From Diogma glabrata (Eukaryota; Arthropoda; Insecta; Diptera; Cylindrotomidae), in contig OY856186.1 in assembly GCA_963693315.1 (NCBI GenBank), forward strand, positions 72,933,909-72,997,908: a stretch of DNA of 64,000 nt, given 5' to 3'. The notes below the pieces were generated by a model that did no database searches, had not been told where the DNA came from, and worked only from the letters and a program-made list of their open reading frames with translations. Both the position numbers and the translations under genes were made by a program. Positions 1-10,659 of this stretch are shown piece after piece (positions within the stretch are counted from its first letter, which is position 1; every line of letters starts with the position of its first letter).

Positions 1-885
1 TGAGCGATATTAAACTAAATGGTGGGGGGTCTCTTAAACACCTGTTTTTTTTAAAGATTAATAACATCTGTACCATGATAATCGAATTGGATGAAACTTG
101 GTACATAAACATTTGGTACAAATCACAAAAGTTCTGCCTCTTAACTTCCGGTTTTTCATTTTCAGTAAAAAATTTTGGTACTCCCAACAAACATTGAAAA
201 AATGGTGACACAATAAGCAGGTGTTCGGGAGGCCCCCCACCACTTATCTCAATATTGTTCAAAAACTAATCAGTTTTTTGTCATTTAAGTCTCCATATTT
301 TTTCAAAGTGTCACTAAAATTGATTAATGAATGAAGTCTGTATGCTCATAACAAACTTTAAAAACCAAGTGCGAAAAGTCAGTAGTTGTATGGTAGACCC
401 CCCGCCACTTTAATCAATGTGTCCCAAAAGATGATAATTATTCGTAATAATTATCATCTTTATCGTCGTAATAATTATCATCTTTATGATAATTTGTAGG
501 CACTGAAAAAACTTCAAAAAATTAAAAAATCAACATTTTTTACCGGAAATTAAAAACCGGAAGTTGGGATGCAGAACTTTTGTGAACCGTACCAAATGTT
601 TATGTACCAAGTTTCATCCAATTCGATTATCAGGTACAAGCTTTAAAAAAAACAGTTTCTTGTCATACATATTTGCATCTTTTTCCAAAGTGCCGTCAAA
701 ATTCATTCCCGAACGAGTGTTTTATGCTCCCAAAAAACATAAAACATTGTAGAAAAACCACCTGTTGTGGTGGAACCCCCAACCCTTTATCCAATGTACT
801 GCAAAAGCTAATAAAATCTTTCTCGTACGTATTAGTTTTTAGGTTTAATAGGGGAGGCGGTTGGTATCTTCAAGATTTTATATAA
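1..885. repeat. Foldback-type repeat with imperfect internal repeats
   Basis: Bases about 43-160 recur in inverted orientation at about 547-655; both arms contain the string around 'tgtaccaagtttcatccaat' and differ by scattered substitutions. A second motif, a C-run followed by 'accactt' or 'gccacttt' and an A-rich stretch, recurs in direct orientation near 230, 397 and 773. A small AT-rich palindrome (gataattatt / aataattatc) lies at 425-490. No convincing reading frame is present. This looks like an old foldback or MITE-like element whose left end may lie outside the window. Confidence 0.6.
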
Positions 886-1112
886 GAAAGTAGAGTCAGC
901 TGGTTTTTTCTAACTATTGTGTTTACTAGCTTTTAATTTTAATAGTGGAGGTGGTAGGTATATTCAAGTTTTAAATATAAAATGGGTCCACCTGGTTTCT
1001 TTTATTAATCGTTCTTATTAGTTTTTAATTCTAATAGTGGAAGCGGATGGTACCTTCTAATGTTTAATTAGAAAAGTGGGTCCTTATTTCTTCTAATACT
1101 TGTATTTATTAG
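840..1112. repeat. Satellite-like tandem array, block 1 (period ~93 bp)
   Basis: Three diverged units carry the motif 'aatagtggaggtggttggta' near 846, 941 and 1033, followed by a conserved 'ggtttcttctaataattgta'-like segment. The same unit resumes at 3708 and again at 9954. The three blocks look like one array that was split by later insertions. Confidence 0.75.
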
Positions 1113-1737
1113 TTGCAGAACATAACTCCTATCGTAACTCAAAAGCAAAATGTTTTAAAAAATTTAAACTGCTTAAAACGTAAAGATAACGTTAACATTT
1201 TTTTTTCGGTGTTTTGGATTCCTTTTTGTATAATTAAATAAAAATAAAAACGCAACATCAGTTGTATTAAATTTAACTTATCTACTCTTTTTCAATTTCT
1301 GTTGACGCTTAAGTAAAGGTTTTGGTAGTTCTAAATTTTTTAATATTTGTGACAAAATAATGAACATTTTTCAATATTTTCGGTATATTTCAAGTAGATA
1401 ATTTTAAGTAATAATGTTAAATACCAGCAGTCTATGATGGAGAAACATCACAGGCGTTGAAAAACTATTTTTATGCTTGACGATCTTAGAAATAATTCTG
1501 AAGATCTATTCCAAGTTGCTCTAACATAAGTTATGAACAAAATTTTATACTTTTTTGTAAAAAACTCATGATTGTTTTGTTCAAACGGAGTAATTTTTAA
1601 TTTTATACGATACAATTTTTTTTAAGTTATCTAATTATTTCGTTTTATTACACTATGATTGCATAAAATCAATATATTTATAATTAGACATTCAATAAGG
1701 AGAGATTTTCGATTTTTACATTAAAGTTTGTTAGATA
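1113..1737. other. AT-rich stretch without recognisable gene
   Basis: It lies inside the insert separating satellite blocks 1 and 2. I see no frame with recognisable motifs and no clear repeat. The left boundary of the insert is inferred from where satellite homology stops. Confidence 0.5.
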
Positions 1738-1870
1738 AGGCCATGTATAGCCGAGCGTGTTAAAACGCTAGACTATACAACATCCTCGATGGTTTGAATC
1801 CAATCAAATCCACCGGATTTTCCTAAATTAAAATTATAGAGCCGGCCTTAAACACTAAGGCTAAGTTTAA
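1738..1870 (+). repeat. tRNA-like sequence (SINE head or tRNA pseudogene)
   Basis: An A-box-like segment 'tagccgagcgtgt' (1748-1760) and a B-box-like 'ggtttgaatcc' (1791-1801, one change from the GGTTCGANTCC consensus) are about 30 bases apart, as in a Leu/Ser-type tRNA. No complete cloverleaf or 3' CCA region is evident, so a tRNA-derived SINE head or a decayed tRNA is more likely than a working gene. 'aaggcc' before it and 'ggcctt' after it form a short flanking inverted repeat. Confidence 0.5.
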
Positions 1871-1904
1871 GGAAAGAAATAAATTTTTAGTTTTTACCAT
1901 AACA

Positions 1905-3606
1905 TGTAATTTCAAAAATATGGAGGGGCTGAAATTTAACAGCTCTGAGATATCAAGACTTCGGTCTGGGTTAAAGATTTTGACATAGTTTTCGGCAAAA
2001 AACTTTTATGAGGACATGGTTTTTAGTTTTGGGCAGCGATGTATATCAAACATAACTCTTTGTTAAAGTACAAGTATTTTTTTATCTCTATTTAGAAACT
2101 AATTACAAAACTAACACGAAACATCAATACGTTGTCGGAAAATTGTAACAGATCATAAATTAACATAATTTAGTGAAAAAATGATACACTCAGCAAACTA
2201 CTCAAAAACCTCTTCATTTAGCGTTTCGAGGAAATATTACAATATAACAAATTCATATTTCTTTCAAAATTCCAAAAAAAATTGTAAAAATTAAATGAAA
2301 TGAAACTTTTTTCAAAATTCCAAAAATTAGAATAAAATCAAATATTTAAACTTTTTCTAAATTCCAATAATGTTTCAAAAATTCTTAAAAATTCAAACTT
2401 TTCCGAAATTCTAAAAATATTGCAAAAATTATTACAAAATCAAAAATTGAAACTTTTTTCAAAATTCCAAAAATTATAATAATATCAAAAATTTAAAATT
2501 TGTCATAATTCTAAAAAAACTTTTTCCGAAATTCTAAAAATATTGCAAAAATTATTACAAAATCAAAAATACAAACTTTTTCAAAATTCCAAAAATATTT
2601 CATAAACTATAACAAATTCAAAAATTTCCATGTCCAATTTCATTTTCAATTAAATTTACGTCATAAAAACAGCTACATTTTTTTCCAAAACATTGGCTAA
2701 AAAAATAAATGAAATCATTTTTTGACACACTTGACATTATTTTTTTGACAAACTTATAATGCCATAATTCTCTATAAAAATAATAAAATATCATGTCATA
2801 CAAACTATTAATCTTATTTTTTCTAAAAAAATTGGGTAAAAAATAAATAAAAACCTTTCTTTTGGCACACTTGACAACATTTTTTGACAAACTTATCATG
2901 CCATAATTCTCAATAGTAATAATAAAAATTCATTTCAAACAAACAATTTTATTTTTTTCCAAAAAATTGGGGTAAAAAACTAAATAAAAATCTTTTGACA
3001 CACTTGACAACATTTTTTTGACAAACTTATAATGCCATAATTCTCAATAATAATAATAAAATTTCATTTCAAACAAACAATTAATATTATTTTTTTTCCA
3101 AAAAATTGGGTAAAAAAATAAATAAAAATCTTTCTTTTGACACACTTGACAACATTTTTTTAACAAACTTATAATGCAATAATCTAGTTTTTGATCTCAC
3201 ATACCAATCCCGACCATCAAGATTTTTCCAAATTTAATGTTCCTACTCGTAATCACTTAAAATGAACGCTTTTAAGCCAAAAAAATATGAATATTTGCTA
3301 TTTTTGACACACATAATGATTTTTTTGACACACTTCCGGTACAGTTATCGAACACAGCATCCTTTCGGACCTGTCCCTTGAGTATACCTATTTTTAGAAA
3401 AAAAAATTTTTGAAATCGCTCCAACGGTTTTCTCTGCAGCGTAGGTATTGACGGACAGACAGACATACATACAGACAGACATACATACATTTTTTTTTTG
3501 CTTTTTTAGAATCAGTAGGTCCTAAAACGTCGAGAAATGCCAAAAAAAGTGGGGGTAAGAATTTCACTTATGTAATACTTACGTCTTTCAGACCGAAGTA
3601 ATAAAG
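1905..3606 (-). repeat. Repeat family 'R', copy A (most complete copy)
   Basis: Read on the minus strand the unit starts near 'ttacttcggtctgaaagac', passes through a better conserved ~400-bp block ('ggcatttctcgacgtttta', a run of 'tctg' and 'tatg' steps, 'acctacgctgcag', 'gtgttcgataactgta'), then about four ~130-bp tandem subunits each holding 'tttgtcaaaaaaatgttgtc' and 'attgagaattatggcat', then an AT-rich field of 'tttttggaatatttttagaa' iterations, and ends near 'gagatttcagcccctccata'. The same order occurs on the plus strand at 55885-60450. No protein domain is recognisable. The family is unclassified here. Confidence 0.75.
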
Positions 3607-3707
3607 TAACTCTAACGTTATAACTTAATGAAATATGATATTTTCCTTTCCATAACGAAATAACGTACCGAAAGTACGAAATAACGTACCGAAATTATAA
3701 ACACTAG
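3607..3707. other. Right edge of the insert, with a short tandem motif
   Basis: The segment contains 'aacgaaataacgtaccgaaagtacgaaataacgtaccgaaa', here given only as the repeated core 'cgaaataacgtaccgaaa' present twice around 3655-3695. Satellite homology resumes immediately afterwards at about 3708. Confidence 0.45.
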
Positions 3708-4018
3708 TTTTTATGTTGACAGTTGAGGCGGTTGGTATGTTCTTGTTAAAAATGGAATTTGGGGTTGCCTGGTTTCTTCTAATAATTGTATTTAAAATAT
3801 TTTTATTTTAACAGTGGAGCAGATTGGTATATTGATGTTAAAAAAAAGAAAGTGGAGTCGCCTAGTTTCTTTTAATAATTGTAATTATTAGTTTCTAATT
3901 TTGATAGTGGGGTGATTGGTATATTCAAGTTTTTAACTAGGAAAATGAGGCCAAATGGTTTCTTTTACTATTTTTATTAGTATTTCATTCTTATAGTGGG
4001 GTTGGTTGGTATATTCAA
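3708..4018. repeat. Satellite-like tandem array, block 2
   Basis: Four diverged units with 'gtgg...ttggtatattcaa' recur near 3722, 3815, 3909 and 3998, a spacing of about 90-94 bases. The last unit is cut in 'ggtatattcaa' by the retrotransposon that starts at 4019; the same 'tatattcaa' and the rest of the unit reappear at 8124. Confidence 0.75.
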
Positions 4019-4702
4019 TAATCATCAGTATTCTCGTCAAAGCAGACGTGTTTTTTCACTAGTGTACAAAAATAATTATAGAAGGGAAATATTTGTGCCG
4101 TTCACTGCACAGAGCGACTAGCTCCACTTTTTGGAAAATTTTAAATTTAAATGTCAAAGTACTTGCTATAGTCATAACTTTCTATGTTAAAAACAACTTT
4201 CCTGAATAATTAAGATAAACACCATTAAAAGTCAAACTTTGTCTGACCATTAAAAAATGACTATTAAAAACCTGACATTAAAAACTAATAATATCTATTA
4301 TAATAATTAAATTACTACTATAATAGCTAATTGATATACTTAGTAACCAAAATTAAATAAATTATGTTTATAATAACATTCCTGAATGATAAAGATTAAC
4401 ACTACTAAATATCGAAATTTATTTGACCTTTGAAAAAAATTCAATTTCTCAACATTTTGTTTTATGGAGTTAATCGTTTTGTGCAGTGAACGTCTCATTT
4501 AATAATCTAGAAAAATAATTTACAAAAGTGAATATTGAATAAATTAAAAAGAATCTATAAAGATAGTTATTAAATCTAAAATTATTAAAATTGATTAACA
4601 TTATTATTTATTAACCTTTATAAAAGATCAAAGTTCCGGTTTGGTGACAGTTATTCATAAAACATAATATAATCTCTAAATAACAGCAATTTTATCTAAA
4701 AT

Positions 4703-5023
4703 ATGCCTGAAAAATGTTTTAAGTGCAATAATTATATTTCTAAAAAATCTCCAGGTGTAAATTGTGGTGGAAAATGTAAAAATAATTTTCATAAAACATG
4801 TGGTAATATAACTGATGATGTTTTTGTTTTAATTGAACAACAAGATATCATATGGGAGTGTTCACAATGCAAAAAAAGTGGAAATAAAAAAATCTGCAAA
4901 AACAATTTGATAAAATTTGTATGGGTACGTAATAGCCAATTATATGTCAAAAAATCAAACGAAGATAGGTCATATAAAATAAAAAACTGTAACGAATTAA
5001 AAGCAATATTTAAAATACAATAA
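4703..5023 (+). CDS. ORF1 of the non-LTR element: short PHD-finger protein
   Basis: The product is 106 aa. Cys5-Cys8, Cys21-Cys25, His30-Cys33 and Cys53-Cys56 with Trp51 reproduce the C4HC3 spacing and the conserved W-x-C-x-x-C end of a PHD finger. PHD-type ORF1 proteins are known from CR1-like and some Jockey-group retrotransposons, where ORF1 is thought to help the RNP bind nucleic acid or chromatin. The remaining ~50 residues are basic and lysine-rich with no recognised domain. It is short compared with most ORF1 proteins, so it may be a reduced form or a truncation; I see no internal stop. ORF2 begins 43 bases downstream in another frame. The start codon follows a long AT-rich leader. Confidence 0.65.
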   Translation: MPEKCFKCNNYISKKSPGVNCGGKCKNNFHKTCGNITDDVFVLIEQQDIIWECSQCKKSGNKKICKNNLIKFVWVRNSQLYVKKSNEDRSYKIKNCNELKAIFKIQ

Positions 5024-5065
5024 TATTATAAAAAATTCTTTGTCGTTTACAGTTTTTTTTTCTTA

Positions 5066-7919
5066 ATGAATGAAATAAATGTTTATTACCAAAATATGAG
5101 AGGATTGAGAACTAAAACAGCTGAACTATATTTAAATGTTTTACAAAATAATTTCGACATAATTTTAATTACTGAAACATGGCTCAATTCTACCATTAAT
5201 AATAGTGAACTATTCGATAGTAGATATGTGATTGTAAGGAGGGATAGATATGATGATAGTAATGATAGAATGAGAGGTGGTGGTGTGTTGATAGCAGTTA
5301 GCTCCTCAAAATTTAAAAATATCAAACACAATGAAAACTGGAATTCTGAAGTGGAAGATTTATGGGTTACAATTAAATATAGTTCTTATAATATTCATGT
5401 TTGCTGTGTATATGTTGATTGTAATATAAATCCTTCTCGTTTTAGCACTCACCTTGAGAAAATGGAGGATCAAATCAACAATAATTCTGAAGACCATTTC
5501 TTAATTATGGGGGATTACAATATGTCAAAATTGTTCAAAATAGATGGTTCTTCCCAAATCTATAGCGAAAACTCTCGAAATTTAATAAATTGTATTTCAT
5601 TTTGTGGCTTGCAACAAAATTCTAAATTATTGAATTCATCAAATGGAATATTAGATCTCGTTTTCGCTAATTTTAGCATGAATTTAAGTAAAGCAGACAC
5701 AGAATTAGTCTACATCGACCAATATCACCCGCCATATATTGCAAAATTCTTCCTACCTGAATCAAGCCGTAGTTACCCTCCTTCCAATGTTAATGATCAT
5801 CCATTATTATTATTAAATTATTATAAAACCAATTATGATATGTTACACAGCTTACTACAAATTATTGATTGGAACACAATACTCAACAATTGCTCCAATG
5901 TAGACGAAATAACAGATATATTCTATGATGTTATTATTGATGCACTAATAAAATCTACACCAAAGAAAAAAACCAAAAATACCAGATTCCCGTCTTGGGT
6001 CACTAAAAATACTAAACAAACATATAACAAAAAAATTAAACATCATCAGAAGTTCAAAAAATATAACAACATGCGTGACTATGTTAAATTTAGTGCTTTG
6101 AGAACTAAACTTAAATGGGAAATGAAAAATGATTATAAAAACTATTTATGTAATGTTGAGTCTCAAATCAGAATCCTAAGTTGTTCTGGAATTTCGTTAA
6201 AACCAAAAAAAATAACAACAATACCTTACCATCTGAAATGCAATTTGGTAATAATACTGTGTCAGGTGATGTTGAAATTTGTAATGCATTTGCTGACTTT
6301 TTTGAGAGCACGTATACAGTTAATGATACATGGGATAATTCTGTTGATGGTATATTTATTGAACCTCTAAATGCGTTGCCCCCTTTAATGATTGAATATA
6401 ATATAGTTTATGAGCTACTCAATTCATTGGATATCAAAAAAGGTGCTGGACCAGACCTCATACCACCTATAATTTTTAAAAAATGTTCCAGTACGTTATC
6501 AAAACCTCTTCACATCATTTTCAATACATCATTGTTAAATGAAATATTTCCATCAGTTTGGAAGAAATCTAAAGTAGTATACCTATCTTCAAAAGTGGCA
6601 GTAAGGAAAATATCGACAATTATAGACCAATATCTATAATTAGTTGTCCAGCAAAAATATTCGAAAAAATCATTGTCACACATATATACAAACATCTTTC
6701 ACATCGAATCATTGATGAGCAGCATGGATTTATGAGACAACGATCTACTGAAACTAATCTGGTTACATTTGCAAATAAAATTTCGAGAGCTCTTGATCGA
6801 AAACAACAAGTTGATGTCATATATACAGATTTTTCTAAAGCCTTTGATAAGGTAAAACATCCTATTTTACTTTATAAACTAGCTGCACTTGGTATCCATG
6901 GTAACTTATTTAGGTGGATTAAGAGCTATATCTTGAATCGAACACAATATGTTTGTATTAATAATACTACTTCAAAAGTAATATTCCCAACCTCTGGCGT
7001 ACCACAAGGCTCTAATTTAGGACCACTTTTATTTATATTATTTATAAATGACATCAAAGCTTGCTTCGTGAACTCGAATTTCATTGTGTATGCTGATGAT
7101 CTGAAAATTTATAAAGAAATTAAAGATATTGATGACTGCATTAAGCTCCAAGATGATATTAATAATTTTACAGATTATTGTCGAAAATCAATGTTACATC
7201 TAAACATTAACAAGTGCTCAATCATGACATTTTCTCTTAAAACTAAAAATGATGTTTTATATGACCACAAGATGCAAAATAGATCATTGAATAGAGTTGA
7301 AATCATTAAGGATCTGGGAGTGACATTTAAGAAAAACTTTTCTTTCGAATTACATATCAGCAATATTATCAGGAAAGCTTATAAGATGTTGGGTTTCATT
7401 TTTCGAATATGTGAATCGCTAAAAAATGTTGATGTCTTCGTATTTTTATATCAGTCCTTGGTTCGTTCTCAACTAGAATACTGTCCAATAGTTTGGTCTC
7501 CATTTCAATCTACTTATATTGATATGCTGGAAAAAATACAGAGGAAATTTATTTATCGACTGTTTAAAAAGCAAATTTTGAACACAGCTGATTACAACTA
7601 TAATATACTTGCAGCAAGCATCGGACTTCATCATTTAAGTGTTCGTCGCGATATAAGTCACCTGAAGTTCGTATATAAATCATTTAATGGAATGATTGAT
7701 ATATCAAGTCATATCAGTAGCTATAACTTCAATGTTCCTGCCAGGAATAACAGGCAACATCAAGTTTTTTATTCCAATAATAGCAGGAATAATGTTGGAC
7801 TGAATGCTCCAGTTAACAGGATGATGTTAATATGGAACAAATATTGCACGATATCTGAGGATGATCTCTTCTTCACACCTATATATAAATTTAATAAGTT
7901 TTTAAAATCCATAAATTAA
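5066..7919 (+). pseudogene. ORF2 endonuclease-reverse transcriptase, two frameshifts
   Basis: The first frame (5066 to ~6175) is an APE-type endonuclease: 'NMRGLRT' near the N-terminus, 'LITETWL' (catalytic Glu), 'IMGDYNM' (Asp/Asn) and 'DQYHPP' near its end. The reading then shifts near 6175 into a second frame (to ~6595) holding the linker and the 'KGAGPDLIPP' RT motif, and near 6595 into a third frame with 'NYRPIS', 'DFSKAFDKV', 'GVPQGSNLGPLLF' and the catalytic 'YADD' near 7090, continuing through thumb and C-terminal region to a stop at 7919. The product would nick the target and prime reverse transcription of the element RNA. Both shifts are small indels; domain order is otherwise complete. 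Confidence in the family is high, in the exact clade moderate. Confidence 0.85.
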
Positions 7920-8084
7920 ATTAATTTAATTCGATTATTTTTTCAAGATTTGTCACTTTTATTGTTTGTTACTTTTGTATATTTAATTTTCTATTATTTT
8001 TTTTTTTTATTATTATTTTTGGATAACTGTTTTGATTGATTGTTACACATGTATTGGGCGTTTACCGTCTGTTTTGTGTACTTT

Positions 8085-8087
8085 ATA

Positions 8088-8122
<35 letters not shown>

Positions 8123-8123
8123 A
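8085..8123 (+). repeat. (TAAA)n tail of the non-LTR element
   Basis: About ten tandem 'aaat' units directly precede the right target duplication 'tatattcaa'. Such microsatellite tails mark the 3' ends of many non-LTR elements and set the orientation of this one. Confidence 0.85.
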
Positions 8124-8146
8124 TATATTCAAGATTTTAATTAAAA

Positions 8147-9953
8147 AAGTCGGACAAGTGCGAATAAAATTCGCTCGCCAAGGGTTCCGTGAATGTAAAA
8201 GAACACATTATCAAAAATAAATGACATAAAGTTATGCTGTAAAGTCTTTATATCGCCAGACTATGGACGCATAACAGAATAAATGTTTAATCGTAAAGGT
8301 AAATAGTAAATGTTGATCACATCTACATTGATCAAAAATGTTACTTGAGGTTAAATCTTATCCATAGCTGTTTATGTTAGCTAAAGTATTTTAATAGTCT
8401 AAATTGGGAATATTTGTTCTATAAATCAGCGTCGAAATATAGGGTGGTATACATACACTTAAAATAGCATTTTTTTCATCAATAACTAAAAAACTATGCA
8501 TCGCAGAATTCTAAAAAATATTGCAATGTTTCTTAAATTAAGTGTTCTTTCAAATGACACCCCACTCGTTTGGTTCCAAAAAAGTTTTTTTTTGCTCTCC
8601 CCACACCCATCCCCTAAACACACAGAAATATAATTATTTGAGAGTTCGCTATAATTTTCGTTCAAAATATAGCAAACTTCCTGTCTCTATGAATTTTTTC
8701 AATTTTTTCTGTCAATCAGTGTCGAAACGTAGGGGGGTGAATGGTCTGGAATTTCAAATTTTTTAGAATAACTCCAAAACGGTGTACCGGAAATTTCTAA
8801 AAAAAACTGCAATGTTTTGGAAATTTGATGCTCTTTCAAATGATACCCCACTCGCTTGGGTCCAAAAAAGTTTTTTTTTACCCCCCTTACACCCATCCCC
8901 TAAACACACAGAAATATAATTATTTGAGAGTTCGCTATAATTTTCGTTCAAAATATAGCAAATTTCCTCTCTCAGTGAATTTTTTCAATTTTTTCTGTCA
9001 ATCAGTGTCGAAACGTAGGGGGGGGGGGGGAACGGTCTGGAATTTGCACATTTTTTAGAATAACTCAAAAACTGTGTACCACAAAATTCTAAAAAAAATT
9101 GTGAAGTTTCTTAAATTTGGAGCTCTTTCAAATGACACCCCACTCGCTTGGGTCAAAAAAGTTTTTTTTCACCCTTCCCCACCCCAATCCCTTAAAAACA
9201 CAAAAATATAATTATTTGAGAGTTCGCTATATTTTTCGTTCAGAGTTTATCAAACTTCCTGTCTCTGTGAATTTTTTCAAATTTTTCTGTTAATTAGGCT
9301 CGAAATGCAAGGGGGGGGACCAACTTTTTGTGTCACTTTATTGATAATAATTCAAAAACTATGCATTGCAAAATTCTAAAAAAAATGGCAATATTTCTAA
9401 AATCAAGTGCTCTTTCAAATGACACCCCACATGACCTGGTTTTAAATGATGTTTTTACCCCTTAACATTCCCACCCCTTTAATAAATATAGTTATTAGTG
9501 TCTGCCACTTTTCTATATTTTTCATTAAAAACCTACTCAATTTTCTATCATTCCAAATATATGTCAAGATTTTCGATGAGGTAGGGTCGGAGTTAATCGG
9601 GGCAATAAAACATCCCGAAAACGTCATTTTTCAAAATTATACAAAAAACGGTGAGGTGAAAAATTCCAAAATATATTTTTAAATAATGCTGAAATGAAGC
9701 TCTTTCATATGATACCCTACTCGTCTCGCTAAAAAAATGTATGTTTTCAAAGGCTTTACATCGTACCTCCTTAAAACAAACGAACACAACTTTATTTATT
9801 TTTTAACCCGCCATCTTGTGTGGATAGGTTAGTTTTATAAGCACCTCAAATTTTAAGTTCATTGGATTAATGGTTCACGAGATAATCGAAATAATGTGAA
9901 AAACACGTTGTACTCTCACCAATAGTGTTCCGTATAAAAAACGGAACCCTAAA
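8147..9953 (+). mobile_element. Unclassified element with 'tcggacaagtgcga' start and 'acggaacccta' end
   Basis: The segment starts with 'gtcggacaagtgcgaata' and, 25 bases on, 'aagggttccgt', and ends with 'gttccgtataaaaaacggaaccctaaaaa'-type sequence, of which 'ggttccgt' and 'acggaacc' are inverted. From memory, very similar start and end motifs occur in widespread non-coding insect repeats. Satellite sequence flanks it on both sides (8133-8146 and from 9954), so it is an insertion into the array. About 1.3 kb of the interior is a tandem array. I find no protein domain and no clear target duplication. Confidence 0.6.
8455..9715 (+). repeat. Tandem repeats of ~289 bp inside the element
   Basis: The marker 'ctctttcaaatga' recurs near 8546, 8832, 9124, 9411 and 9701, with spacings of 286, 292, 287 and 290 bases. 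Each of the first units also holds 'ccccactcg', 'gagagttcgctat' and a G-run ('gtaggggggg') whose length varies from 6 to about 12. The fourth and fifth units diverge strongly. Small frames of 60-78 codons in these units are by-products of the repeat. Confidence 0.8.
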
Positions 9954-10270
9954 AATGGGCCCTTACGATTCTTTTAATATTAATATTTCATGGTTTTTAA
10001 TATGAACAGTGGAGGTGGTTGGTACCTTCTAAATTTAAACAGAAAAGTGGTTCCGCTAGCTGTTTTTATAATTGCATTTATTAATTTTTCATTTTAACAG
10101 TGGAGACGGCTGATATCTTAAAGTTTTTAATTGGGAAAGTAAATATTAGTTTTTAAATAGAAATGTGGGACCACATGGTTTCTTTTAATAATTGTATTTA
10201 TCTAGTTTTATCTAATAATTTTAATTATTAGTTTTTAATAGTGAAGATAAAGATAGAAGTGGAGGCCTCT
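9954..10270. repeat. Satellite-like tandem array, block 3
   Basis: Units with 'aacagtggaggtggttggta' near 10007 and 'aacagtggagacggctgata' near 10098 match blocks 1 and 2. Further units decay towards 10270. Confidence 0.65.
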
Positions 10271-10524
10271 GGTTTCTTCTAATAAGTCTGTATGTTCATT
10301 TCTACCGAGAAGATGGATCATAAATATCCATACATAAATATCTATAACTATCCAGCCCAGATATAAGAAAACTATTTGATCAAAATTATTTTAATGGGCC
10401 AATTGAATGTTAAAGCATCAATAAATCATTACATTTTTACTTCGACAGAAATCATAACTCACATACCCTTATTATTTATTTTAAATAAAAACAAAACAAA
10501 TTTTTTAATAGTAGAGTTTTTAAT

Positions 10525-10632
10525 ATGTCCTGTGACGTTTGTAATACATTTTATATTGGACAAACTGTAAGTGGTTTTGAAAATCGGGAAAGTAAACATC
10601 TTAAGGTTCAAAAGGCGCTGTTTAAACCTTAA
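10525..10632 (+). pseudogene. Fragment of a Penelope-like GIY-YIG endonuclease
   Basis: Thirty-five codons read C-D-V-C-N-T, then 'FYIGQT', then F, R and H at the spacing seen in GIY-YIG endonucleases of Penelope-like elements (Cys-x2-Cys before YIGQT, then Arg and His). The frame closes at 10630-10632. In-frame sequence upstream back to ~10486 is open but without motifs, and no Penelope RT is nearby, so this is an isolated scrap. The motif is short but distinctive. Confidence 0.55.
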
Positions 10633-10655
10633 ACTTTTGACTTTCCCGATTAAAT
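10580..10655. repeat. Imperfect hairpin overlapping the GIY-YIG fragment
   Basis: 'aaatcgggaaagt' near 10582 pairs with 'actttcccgattaaat' near 10640, and 'ttaaggtt' pairs with 'aaccttaa' inside it. No T-run or other feature gives it a role. Confidence 0.5.
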
Positions 10656-10659
10656 TTGT

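Larger units (their letters stand above)
4019..8123 (+). mobile_element. Non-LTR retrotransposon, Jockey/CR1-like, near full length
   Basis: The insertion is bounded by the 9-bp direct repeat 'tatattcaa' (4010-4018 and 8124-8132), which fits target duplication by a non-LTR element. It has a ~680-bp 5' leader, a short PHD-type ORF1, an endonuclease-reverse transcriptase ORF2 and a 3' tail of about ten 'aaat' units (8085-8123). A 'tcagt' initiator-like string sits at 4025-4029, where downstream-promoter non-LTR elements commonly start. ORF2 carries two frameshifts, so this copy is not autonomous. The clade is judged from the D-x-x-HPP endonuclease motif and the YADD RT motif; Jockey versus CR1 is not settled. 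Confidence 0.85.

Noticed and set aside
3272..3490. 72-codon frame with repeated Met-Ser-Val-Cys
   Set aside because: It arises from the tetranucleotide run inside repeat family R and has no motif.
8542..9058. Two similar ~75-codon frames suggesting a duplicated gene
   Set aside because: They are in the ~289-bp tandem units and differ by frame and G-run length; no codon conservation is visible.
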